Shown: piece by piece, positions 1 to 5,439 of the stretch
How the letters are laid out: each line of letters starts with the position of its first letter
How positions within the stretch are numbered: position 1 is the first letter of the stretch
DNA from: Planctomycetaceae bacterium
Lineage (GTDB): Bacteria > Planctomycetota > Planctomycetia > Pirellulales > Thermoguttaceae
Length of the DNA: 5,544 bases
Assembly (NCBI GenBank): GCA_031283825.1
Contig: JAITAZ010000095.1
Location: forward strand, 1 to 5,544
Reading direction: 5' to 3'
Position numbers and translations under genes: made by a program
Notes under the pieces: generated by a model
What the model was told of the DNA's origin: nothing
What the model saw: only the letters and a program-made list of their open reading frames with translations
Database searches by the model: none

Positions 1-153
1 TCGCGTCGGCGTTAGCCGACGGTAAATCTGAATTGATTTTAATTATTGTCGAATCCATTTTATCGTTGCCTTCGGCAACGCGACCTTTCGGCGAAAGGTC
101 GCCTACCTACGGTCGCCTATCTGTCTGGAGTAGCAAGTGCGTAACATGAGTTA
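1..153 (-). repeat. Hairpin-rich MITE-like repeat B, copy 1 (cut by window edge)
   Basis: This is the end of a dispersed repeat that also occurs at 3920-4180. Positions 1-122 match the reverse complement of about 3982-4103 nearly base for base, apart from a one-base indel, a few substitutions and one short divergent block around 102-108. It holds three tight hairpins: 4-21 (7-bp stem, GTTA loop), 64-80 (7-bp stem, TTC loop) and 80-102 (10-bp stem, GGC loop). The right end at 138-153 reads TGCGTAACATGAGTTA, identical to the right end of copy 2. No protein is encoded. It begins 71 bp beyond the deoC stop, so its hairpins may also help end or protect that transcript, although no U-run follows them. 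The rest of the element lies left of the window. Confidence 0.8.
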
Positions 154-223
154 TTAGAGATTCCCTAATGAGGTTATGTTTGGGTGAAATTTGATTACTA
201 TCGAGGTAAGTTTGTTAGGAAAT

Positions 224-907
224 TTAGTAACCAGTTTTTCCTTCCGCCGTTCCGCCGTCGCAGATTTTTGGCGTGCTTGAACAATTTACGCCTAGACGCT
301 GAGCACCTTTATCAACGAATAATTTTGCCCTCGCATTATCTCTAATTCCACCGGAAGGTTTAACCTTAATTTTTCCATTTGCCGTTTTTAACATCGTATC
401 GACATCTTCTTCTTTTGCGCCATCGCCATTGAATCCGGTAGAAGTCTTTACAAAATCAGCGCCGGCTTCAATTGATAGCTCAGTTGTTTTGATAATTTGT
501 TCCGTATTTAGTTGAGCAGTTTCAAAAATTACTTTAACCAAAACATTGCTTTTATGAGCGACATCAACAACCGCTTTAATATCGGCTTTTACTTCGTTCC
601 ATAGTCCGCTTTTAATCCATCCGTAGTTGGCGACCATATCAATTTCTTGAACGCCTTTTTTACAGTATAACTCCGCTTCCGCAACCTTCGATTCCGTTAG
701 AATCGTACCATGCGGAAAAGCAAGAACAACAGAAACTTCTGTTTCTGAACCTGCTGTTAACTGCTTGGCAATATCAATATCGCAAGGTCTTACGCAAACA
801 GTTTTGACCTTGTATTCGACTCCTTTTTTAATCCAATCAATAGCCTCTTGCCGAGTAAATTGCGGGACAAGTACCGCATGATCAAGATAACGATTTATCT
901 GCGTCAT
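224..907 (-). CDS. deoC: Deoxyribose-phosphate aldolase (DERA)
   Basis: A class I aldolase of the cytoplasm that reversibly splits 2-deoxy-D-ribose 5-phosphate into glyceraldehyde 3-phosphate and acetaldehyde, the last step of deoxynucleoside breakdown. The 227 residues fit the short bacterial DeoC class. Family landmarks appear in order: LDHAVLVP near the N-terminus (8-15), VCVRP (37-41), FPHG (64-67), EIDMVANYG with the catalytic Asp at 90, DFVKTSTGF with the Schiff-base Lys at 154, and KPSGGIR with the second active-site Lys at 183. The C-terminus EGKTGY ends in Tyr, like the catalytically helpful terminal Tyr of E. coli DERA. The phosphate-site segment reads RLGVNCSST, where RIGTSS is usual, so it is locally divergent and about two residues longer. 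The ATG start places the LDH motif at its normal distance. The leader is AT-rich with no clear Shine-Dalgarno. No other nucleoside-catabolism gene is in the window. Confidence 0.95.
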   Translation of the reverse strand: MTQINRYLDHAVLVPQFTRQEAIDWIKKGVEYKVKTVCVRPCDIDIAKQLTAGSETEVSVVLAFPHGTILTESKVAEAELYCKKGVQEIDMVANYGWIKSGLWNEVKADIKAVVDVAHKSNVLVKVIFETAQLNTEQIIKTTELSIEAGADFVKTSTGFNGDGAKEEDVDTMLKTANGKIKVKPSGGIRDNARAKLFVDKGAQRLGVNCSSTPKICDGGTAEGKTGY

Positions 908-1315
908 AATTTTTAATTTTTTGTTTCAATTTAGTTGAATGATTTTTTTGAAATTCCCAATCGCGCAAATCAAACTGTTTAGACTTGAATTTTCGGCACG
1001 CCGAATTCAGACGACAATTTATTCATTCGCGCAAAAATAATATCCGTCTGTTTCATTGCCGCATTCATAAAACGGAAACAAGAAACAGTTCAGAAAAACG
1101 AGTCACGATTGTATCACTGACAACAACGACAAACAAGCGGGGGGATAACCGCCAAAAATTAGAACGGTTGTTGATCTGTTTTTATTGTCTGCTAGAATGG
1201 TCGCCCGTCGCGTCAGTTGACAATGTTAATTGAGGTTCTCAACCAACAATTTTAAGCAATCTGAACGCAATAAAAATTAAACGTAACAAAAAATCAATAA
1301 CCAAAATTAGTAATT
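908..1315. other. Intergenic region between divergent deoC and DUF1080 gene
   Basis: I see no convincing gene here. An 82-codon open frame (985-1233) begins with TTG, lacks a ribosome binding site and encodes a low-complexity basic peptide with no recognisable motif. The region should hold the deoC promoter on the minus strand, but no good -35/-10 pair stands out. A TTGACA at 1217-1222 on the plus strand has no -10 hexamer at proper spacing. The one clear structure is the short inverted repeat at 992-1005. Confidence 0.6.
992..1005. promoter_or_regulatory. Short GC palindrome upstream of deoC (possible operator)
   Basis: TTCGGC and GCCGAA form a perfect 6-bp inverted repeat around a 2-bp centre, within a looser GAATT...AATTC dyad, in otherwise AT-rich DNA. 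It lies about 85 bp upstream of the deoC start. Such a dyad could bind a dimeric repressor, but only one copy is present and no promoter overlaps it visibly, so the role is a guess. Confidence 0.2.
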
Positions 1316-1520
1316 ATTCAGAAGAATCTTTTTAAAACACGGATAATCGCGGATAATACGAATACTCGCAGAAAATGCAAATGACAATTTGTAAATAACA
1401 AATAAACTAACAACAAATTAAGTAGTTAATTAGTTAATTCATTCGTTTGAAAAAACCATTTGCATTATCAGCTTTAATCCGTCATATTCGAATAATCAGT
1501 ATTTAAAAATTCTACTGAAT
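1316..1520 (+). repeat. Palindromic repeat A, copy 1 (uninterrupted)
   Basis: An imperfect long inverted repeat of about 205 bp. The left end reads ATTCAGAAGAAT (1316-1327), then TTTTTAAAACACGGATAATC. The right end, in reverse complement, reads ATTCAGTAGAAT followed by TTTTTAAATAC. Inside, AATGCAAATG (1374-1383) pairs exactly with CATTTGCATT (1457-1466). The same layout recurs in copy 2 (3856-4261): a terminal TTTTTAAACAC segment, GATAATCGCGG, AATAAACTAA and, on the right, CATTTGCATTATC. No protein is encoded. It ends 24 bp before the DUF1080 start codon, so the promoter of that gene probably lies inside it or was displaced by it. The exact borders are uncertain. Confidence 0.7.
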
Positions 1521-1544
1521 AACTAACTACAAAAATTAACCAAA

Positions 1545-2393
1545 ATGAAAAAAAATCAACTGCAAAATCAAAACAAATTTAATACAATAAAGAATCCACA
1601 AATTAAAATTACGTTAAACCAAATATCAATAATTTTAATTGCCGGATTCTTTTTTTTGTTAAACCCGCTAACAAATTTCAGCGACGAATTGCCTAACGAC
1701 GATTCCAAAAATCTACAATGGCTAAACGATAAATTCGACGTCTCTGAACCCGTTTCGCTTATTCCGCAAAAAAATCTCGACGGTTGGACGGCACACTACG
1801 GAAAAGAACCAAAAGGAAAATGGATAACCAAAAACGGAAACCTAATCTGTCTCGGCACAAAAAGCGGTTTAAGCGGAGACCTCGTCTCAAAAAAAGAATA
1901 CGAAAACTTTATTCTCGACTTCGAATGGATAAATAGCAAAGGAGGAAATAGCGGAATAAAATATAAACTCAAAGACTTCGGACAAATTGGCGGAATAATA
2001 AATCAAAACGATAAATTCACATGGCTAGGTTGCGAATACCAAATCCTCGACGACGAAAATAATCGCGAAGGAAAAAATAATAAAGGTAAAAACTCCGCCG
2101 CCTCGCTCTACACCGTTATCGCCGCCGATAAAAACAAAAAACTAAACCCTAACGGTCAACCAAACGCCGGAAGAATCATCGTCGCAAACGAACACGTCGA
2201 ACACTGGCTAAACGGCGAAAAAGTTCTCGAATACAACCTAAATAGCAACGATTGGAAATCCGCTTACGAAAAAAGTAAATTCGCAAGAGCTGAAAATTTC
2301 GCTCAAAATAAATCTGGCTTTATCATGCTGCAAGATCACGGAAACGAAATCACTTTCACAAAATTAATTATTCGAGAATTAAAATCAAAGTAA
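1545..2393 (+). CDS. Exported DUF1080 / 3-keto-disaccharide hydrolase domain protein
   Basis: A member of the DUF1080 family (Pfam PF06439, now called 3-keto-disaccharide hydrolase), a concanavalin-like jelly-roll domain abundant in planctomycetes and thought to cleave 3-keto-glycosides or bind glycans. Family signatures appear in order: LIPQKNLDGWTAHYG (72-86), the GKWITKNGNLIC strand pair (91-102), YENFILDFEW then GGNSGIKY (119-140), LGCEYQILDDE (161-171), SLYTVIAA (187-194), VEHWLNGEKVLEY (218-230) and GFIMLQDHGNEITF (258-271). Residues 28-42 form one hydrophobic segment after a polar Lys/Asn-rich stretch, suggesting export through an uncleaved anchor or a signal peptide with a long n-region. 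No other Met occurs before residue 261, so the ATG is the natural start. There is no Shine-Dalgarno. Codon use is strongly A-rich. The exact substrate cannot be read from the sequence. Confidence 0.88.
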   Translation: MKKNQLQNQNKFNTIKNPQIKITLNQISIILIAGFFFLLNPLTNFSDELPNDDSKNLQWLNDKFDVSEPVSLIPQKNLDGWTAHYGKEPKGKWITKNGNLICLGTKSGLSGDLVSKKEYENFILDFEWINSKGGNSGIKYKLKDFGQIGGIINQNDKFTWLGCEYQILDDENNREGKNNKGKNSAASLYTVIAADKNKKLNPNGQPNAGRIIVANEHVEHWLNGEKVLEYNLNSNDWKSAYEKSKFARAENFAQNKSGFIMLQDHGNEITFTKLIIRELKSK

Positions 2394-2463
2394 CCGTTCA
2401 AAGTATAACAAAATTCTGCGGACGTCTTGCAAAATTTTCACGAAACAATTCAAAACGAATCGT

Positions 2464-2501
2464 ACCGGATTAAGGCAATATTTTGTTGAAATCCGGTTTT
2501 T
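2464..2501 (+). terminator. Intrinsic terminator after the DUF1080 gene
   Basis: ACCGGATT (2464-2471) pairs perfectly with AATCCGGT (2490-2497) across an 18-nt loop and runs directly into a T5 tract. It sits 70 bp after the DUF1080 stop codon and 41 bp before the next start, so the two plus-strand genes are probably separate transcripts, or the second depends on read-through. The long loop makes the hairpin only moderately strong. Confidence 0.6.
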
Positions 2502-2528
2502 ATCACTAACCCCAAAACCTAAAAATTT

Positions 2529-2533
2529 AGGAG
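2529..2533 (+). promoter_or_regulatory. Shine-Dalgarno of the beta-propeller gene
   Basis: AGGAG lies 9 nt before the ATG at 2543 and fixes that start. It contrasts with the DUF1080 and deoC genes, which have no recognisable Shine-Dalgarno. Confidence 0.75.
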
Positions 2534-2542
2534 AAAATCTTT

Positions 2543-3658
2543 ATGAAAACGAAGAATCTAATTAGCGTTCTTTCGTTGTTTGTTTGTTTGTTTGCGTTGC
2601 CCGTTTTTGCCTTTAGTGCAGAACCGCTCGCGAAACCGTCGAAAGCAATAATATTGCCGGACGGTCAAAAACACCCCGACGGGATGACTGTCAATCCCGC
2701 AACCGGCGATATAATTCTCGCCGTCCCATCAATCGGAGACAAAGGCTCCGCTTGGTTGCTCAAAATCGACGCGGAAGATAAAGTTGAAAAATACTTTGAA
2801 CTGCCGGTACACCCCGAAACCGGTCGCGCTACGCCGCTCGGTATTTCGTTTGGACCTGACGGACACCTTTATGTCGCTGATAGCCAATGTCTCGGCGGAA
2901 ATCCAAATCATAAATCGCGAATTTTACGAGTAATTCATCAGAACGGAAAACCCGTTAAGTCAGAAGTTCTCGTAACTGGAATAACTCAAGCTAACGGTTT
3001 GGAAATTTACGGCAACAAAATTTACGTTGCAGAAACTCAAATCGATCCGGCTATCGTAGAAATGCCAATGACAAGCGGCGTGTTCGAATTCAATATTGCA
3101 GAATTTAACGGAAGAAGAGGTAAAACAACGCCTATCCACGTCCTACCTTACGGAAAAGATAGACACTTTATTTTTAACTTCAAAACAACCGACGCAGACC
3201 GAAACGGCACGCAAAAAGTCGGAGCTAACGGAGTCGGACTCGCAAAAGATGGAACTCTTTATGTCGCAAATTTCGGCGATAAAGAAATTATCGAAGTCAA
3301 ATTACGACGCGGTAACGTTGTTTCGTCGAGAAATATCGGAATCGCAAAAAGCGGTTTGCTGGAAAGCGTCGATGGACTAAAAGTTTGCCCGAAAGGTTAC
3401 ATTTTCTTCGCCGATTATGTCGGTAACGCCGTGTTGGTTGCAAATCCGGCAAACGGAAAAATCGCACTGATCGCAAAGAATAAAACTAATCCAAATGCAG
3501 ACGAAAAGAAAAACGGCAATTTTGATCGATGTTCAGAAGTTTGCTTACGAAACGGTAAACTCTATGTTGCAAATATCGATTTAGAAGATAACAGCACGCC
3601 GCATACTATTTCTGTTATAGACCTAAAAGGAATCGATTTTGACTCGCTACTCAAATAA
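2543..3658 (+). CDS. Exported SMP-30/NHL-type six-bladed beta-propeller protein
   Basis: The 371-residue product has a classic signal peptide (charged KTKN, a hydrophobic core at 6-23, likely cleavage after Ala23 or Ala26), so it should work in the periplasm or outside. The mature part has six similar blade motifs of the form D/N-G-[hydrophobic]...G-x-[LI]-Y-[VF]-A: PDGMTVNPATGDIILAV (45-61), LGISFGPDGHLYVADS (99-114), ANGLEIYGNKIYVAET (150-165), ANGVGLAKDGTLYVANFG (228-245), VDGLKVCPKGYIFFADYVGN (276-295) and SEVCLRNGKLYVANID (331-346). This is the pattern of SMP-30/gluconolactonase/paraoxonase-like and NHL propellers. The conserved Asn151, Asn229 and Asp277 in the NG/DG turns could be metal ligands, as in SMP-30 lactonases. 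Lactonase activity is inference; a non-enzymatic binding propeller is the alternative. Its neighbour is another exported sugar-type protein. Confidence 0.8.
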   Translation: MKTKNLISVLSLFVCLFALPVFAFSAEPLAKPSKAIILPDGQKHPDGMTVNPATGDIILAVPSIGDKGSAWLLKIDAEDKVEKYFELPVHPETGRATPLGISFGPDGHLYVADSQCLGGNPNHKSRILRVIHQNGKPVKSEVLVTGITQANGLEIYGNKIYVAETQIDPAIVEMPMTSGVFEFNIAEFNGRRGKTTPIHVLPYGKDRHFIFNFKTTDADRNGTQKVGANGVGLAKDGTLYVANFGDKEIIEVKLRRGNVVSSRNIGIAKSGLLESVDGLKVCPKGYIFFADYVGNAVLVANPANGKIALIAKNKTNPNADEKKNGNFDRCSEVCLRNGKLYVANIDLEDNSTPHTISVIDLKGIDFDSLLK

Positions 3659-3684
3659 AACGTAAAGTAGTCAGTTAGTCGGTA

Positions 3685-3860
3685 GAATTTTTGTAATATA
3701 TCAGCGGAATTTTTTGTAACGATATTTCATCGAATTATGCTTTCCTAATTTTCTGCAATTTTTCTGCGTTTTCTGCGTTAAAATTTTTTATCAAATTTAA
3801 ACGCAGAATATCGCAGAAATAATTCGTTATAAATATTCCGCTGAAATATTACGAATTTTT
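3685..3860. mobile_element. MITE-like element C with 8-bp target duplication
   Basis: The element proper spans 3693-3852 (160 bp). Its ends, GTAATATATCAGCGGAAT (3693-3710) and ATTCCGCTGAAATATTAC (3835-3852), are terminal inverted repeats matching at 17 of 18 positions. Directly outside them stands the same 8-mer on both sides, GAATTTTT at 3685-3692 and 3853-3860, as expected of a target-site duplication. The interior is also largely self-complementary: 3761-3786 pairs with 3793-3819 (TTTCTGCG and TTCTGCGTT blocks), so the whole element can fold into one long hairpin. It encodes no protein and would need a transposase supplied in trans. It follows the propeller gene by 34 bp and may shape the 3' end of that mRNA. 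Confidence 0.75.
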
Positions 3861-4261
3861 AAACACAGATAATCGCGGAAAATACAAATGACGATTTACA
3901 AATAACAAAAATAAACTAATAACTTATGTTACGCAGTAGTTGTCCGTCTGTAGGCGGTAATTGATCAGGTTGATCACAGATCAGGTAGGCGACCGTAGGT
4001 TCGCAACCTTTCGCCGAAAGGTCGCGTTGCCGAAGGCAACGATAAAATGGATTCGACAATAATTAAATCAATTCAACTTTACCGTCGGCTAACGCCGACG
4101 CGACCTTTCGGCGAAAGGTCGCCTACCAGAGTCGGTGGTCGCCTACCTGATCTGGGGTAGCAAGTGCGTAACATGAGTTAGTTAATTTCATTCAAGTTGA
4201 AATAATCATTTGCATTATCGGCGATTATCTGTCAAATTCGTGATTATCCGTGTTTAAAAAT
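3856..4261 (+). repeat. Palindromic repeat A, copy 2, split by element B
   Basis: The left part (3856-3919) and right part (4181-4261) together correspond to the A copy at 1316-1520. TTTTTAAACACAGATAATC (3856-3874) is the inverted match, at 18 of 19 positions, of the far end at 4242-4260. Shared internal blocks include ATCGCGG, CAAATGAC, AATAAACTAA, GTTAATT and CATTTGCATTATC. B (3920-4180) lies between AATAAACTAA and GTTAGTTAATT. The A-like sequence GTTAGTCGGTAGAATTTTT continues left of element C at 3674-3692, showing that C also landed inside this copy. No coding content. Confidence 0.7.
3920..4180 (+). mobile_element. Hairpin-rich MITE-like repeat B, copy 2 (complete)
   Basis: A 261-bp non-coding element bounded by TAACTTATGTTACGCA (3920-3935) and TGCGTAACATGAGTTA (4165-4180), inverted repeats matching at 15 of 16 positions. 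A second perfect 18-bp inverted pair lies inside at 3977-3994 and 4137-4154. Between them are compact hairpins at about 4006-4023, 4025-4041 (GTTGCC/GGCAAC), 4083-4100 (CGTCGGC/GCCGACG) and 4100-4122 (GCGACCTTTC/GAAAGGTCGC). GGTCGCCTACC is repeated at 4117-4127 and 4137-4147, and GATCAGGT at 3963-3970 and 3979-3986. It is clearly richer in GC than its surroundings. A target duplication is not clear; a 2-bp TA is possible. The left inverted repeat may start at 3916. Confidence 0.75.
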
Positions 4262-4266
4262 TTGTT

Positions 4267-4323
4267 ACAAAAAAAAACGCGCCATAACGGTAATCATTTT
4301 GAACGATTACCGCATGGTGCGTT
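4267..4323 (-). terminator. Strong intrinsic terminator, minus strand
   Basis: Read on the minus strand, AACGCACCAT and CGGTAATC pair with GATTACCG and ATGGCGCGTT around a 9-nt loop. This gives an 18-bp stem with one small internal bulge (plus-strand 4276-4295 with 4305-4323). It is followed at once by a run of nine or more U (plus-strand A run 4269-4277). This is the best terminator in the window. The nearest minus-strand gene, the Cys-rich protein, stops almost 490 bp upstream, so this hairpin either ends a long 3' untranslated region or belongs to an unrecognised minus-strand transcript. Confidence 0.75.
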
Positions 4324-4720
4324 GGAGAAAAAAGCAAAAACAAATTTAACTATTAAATTTTCCTCGATCTGTAAAAGTTTTACCAGTTACATTGACGTTG
4401 TAAAATTCTTCGGCGTAGTTTGCCGAGTTTTAGTTTTGTTTCTTGCTTGACTGCATTTGTTACCCGTTCCTTTTGTTATTCCTTTTGAGACTGCCGTAGA
4501 GTCGCGAAATTGCGTCTCTACCGTTGTTGTGGAATTTCAAGTTGGATATGAGGGATTATCATCGTAACAGTAAATCAATTTTCTGTCCTTGTGAAATTCG
4601 GACGTTTATTGTCGAAATTCAATCGTGAACAGTTTAAACCTAAACCGTCAGTCCTTGTAAGGCGAACATTCGCGAACTGTTTTTGTTTTCGTTTATCGAA
4701 AATTTCAAATCAGGTTCGCA
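4324..4720. other. Stretch without a convincing gene
   Basis: Two short plus-strand open frames (4250-4450 and 4591-4794) start with GTG and have no ribosome binding site or known motif. The first also runs through the end of repeat A and the terminator hairpin, so neither is credible. The stretch holds one clear palindrome at 4496-4521. Since it is bracketed by two minus-strand terminator-like hairpins, a small minus-strand RNA is conceivable, but I find no good promoter for one; GATAAT at 4555-4560 on the minus strand lacks a fitting -35. Confidence 0.5.
4496..4521. repeat. Short palindrome GTAGAG...CTCTAC
   Basis: GTAGAG-T-CGC and GCG-T-CTCTAC form a 10-position stem with one T-T mismatch around a 6-nt loop. 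It resembles small dispersed hairpin repeats known from intergenic DNA of several bacterial groups, notably cyanobacteria (from memory, not searched). Only one copy is in this window and no U-run follows, so it is not a terminator. Confidence 0.4.
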
Positions 4721-4755
4721 AAAAATTTACAACGCAATTTTTTGAGATTGCGTTG
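4721..4755 (-). terminator. Likely terminator of the Cys-rich protein gene
   Basis: On the minus strand CAACGCAAT pairs perfectly with ATTGCGTTG over 9 bp (plus-strand 4730-4738 with 4747-4755) around an 8-nt loop, followed by TAAATTTTTT. It lies 55 bp after the stop codon at 4811. The U-run is offset by a few bases from the stem, so termination may be partial. Confidence 0.55.
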
Positions 4756-4810
4756 TTGCATTTAACGGCATTAGCTCAAAATAATAACCAATAGCGATTT
4801 GCCTATAGTT

Positions 4811-5395
4811 TTATTTATGCGGAACGCATGGAATGCAAGGCGTCGCCGGTTGGCATGGTTCGCACACAGGTTGGCAGGGTTCGCACGCGGGTTGGCAGGG
4901 TTCGCAGCCGCCGTGATGAATTGGTCGTAAAGCCGCTAATCTGCTTTTTAATCGTGCGAAGAATCCGGGTCTTGCGCATAAGTCGTCGCAAGACGGCTCG
5001 CATGGGTCGCAAACTACTTCATTGCACGGCGAAGCTACAACGGCGATTTCGCCGCAAGGTTCGCAAGCGACTTCGGCGCACGGATTACAATCGTGCCAAT
5101 TGTGTCGTCGAAGTGCGATTCTTTCACGAATAGCACTGACGAATCGGCTAATCGGACGGAATGGTCTGACATGGGCGCAATCGCCGCATGGCTGACATGG
5201 TTCGCAAATCGGTTCACAAACCGGCTCGCAGGGCTTTGCTACTACTTCGTGGCAAGGCTCGCAAACCTGAATCTCGCCGCAGGGCGTACAGCTCCTAATG
5301 TGTGATAACCGTCCAAACATGCCGGCTTCTGCGGTCGATGAAACCGCGAATACCACTGCAATTGCAAGGGCGGACAATAAAATTTGACATTTCAT
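4811..5395 (-). CDS. Exported Cys/Pro-rich modular protein
   Basis: I recognise the type but cannot assign a gene name. The 194-residue product has a signal peptide (hydrophobic core at about 5-18, cleavage probable after AEA at 24). The mature 170 residues contain 27 Cys, mostly as C-x-P-C and CEPCQP repeats. Three modules can be aligned, each a short basic, likely helical segment followed by a Cys cluster: MFGRLSHIR (26-34) then C36-C73; FVSAIRERIALRRHNW (85-100) then C103-C140; and FFARLKSRLAALRPIHH (145-161) then C164-C190. Once exported the cysteines may form disulfide cross-links or bind metal. Cys- and Pro-rich proteins were described in planctomycete cell walls, which would fit an envelope role; that is inference. 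The start is supported by AGGAG 10 nt upstream. It is transcribed alone, convergent with the propeller gene. Confidence 0.85.
   Translation of the reverse strand: MKCQILLSALAIAVVFAVSSTAEAGMFGRLSHIRSCTPCGEIQVCEPCHEVVAKPCEPVCEPICEPCQPCGDCAHVRPFRPISRFVSAIRERIALRRHNWHDCNPCAEVACEPCGEIAVVASPCNEVVCDPCEPSCDDLCARPGFFARLKSRLAALRPIHHGGCEPCQPACEPCQPVCEPCQPATPCIPCVPHK
4848..4910 (-). repeat. Three tandem 21-bp units in the Cys-rich gene
   Basis: Units at 4848-4868, 4869-4889 and 4890-4910 differ at only a few bases. Each encodes the 7-residue unit CEPCQP plus Ala or Val, near the C-terminus of the Cys-rich protein. The 21-bp period keeps the reading frame, so slippage could add or remove whole units. Confidence 0.85.
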
Positions 5396-5405
5396 TTTGA
5401 ATACT

Positions 5406-5410
5406 CTCCT
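5406..5410 (-). promoter_or_regulatory. Shine-Dalgarno of the Cys-rich protein gene
   Basis: AGGAG on the minus strand, within AAAGGAGAG, lies 10 nt before the ATG at 5395. It supports this start and suggests efficient translation. Confidence 0.75.
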
Positions 5411-5439
5411 TTTGTTTTTGGTTGAGTGATTGGAAATTT

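Noticed and set aside
985..1233. Plus-strand open frame of 82 codons upstream of repeat A
   Set aside because: It begins with TTG, has no ribosome binding site, codes for a low-complexity basic peptide with no motif, and contains a palindrome at its start.
1217..1245. TTGACA as a -35 box for the DUF1080 gene
   Set aside because: The hexamer at 17-18 bp spacing is CAACCA or AACCAA, not a -10 box, and the site is over 300 bp from the gene.
2585..2620. Lipoprotein signal at Cys15 of the propeller protein
   Set aside because: The residues before the Cys read LFV, which do not fit a lipobox, and ordinary Ala cleavage sites follow at 23 and 26.
3096..3380. Open frame of 94 codons inside the propeller gene
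   Set aside because: It overlaps the clear propeller gene in another frame on the same strand and breaks none of its blade motifs, so it is a shadow.
3963..4154. Repeated hairpins and direct repeats of element B as a CRISPR array
   Set aside because: The repeats are of different sequences, spacing is irregular, most are inverted, and no cas gene is present.
1..4180. Composite transposon carrying three genes between two B copies
   Set aside because: B encodes no transposase, copy 1 is incomplete in this window, and no target duplication joins the outer ends, so movement as a unit is unsupported.
4250..4450. Small plus-strand open frame with a hydrophobic C-terminus
   Set aside because: It starts with GTG inside the end of repeat A, passes through the minus-strand terminator hairpin, and has no Shine-Dalgarno.
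4591..4794. Small plus-strand open frame of basic composition
   Set aside because: It starts with GTG, has no ribosome binding site, and crosses the terminator-like stem at 4730-4755; no recognisable motif.
4828..5133. Arg-rich plus-strand frame opposite the Cys-rich gene
   Set aside because: Its repetitive Arg/Val text is the antisense reading of the CEPCQP repeats; signal peptide, promoter and Shine-Dalgarno all support the minus strand.
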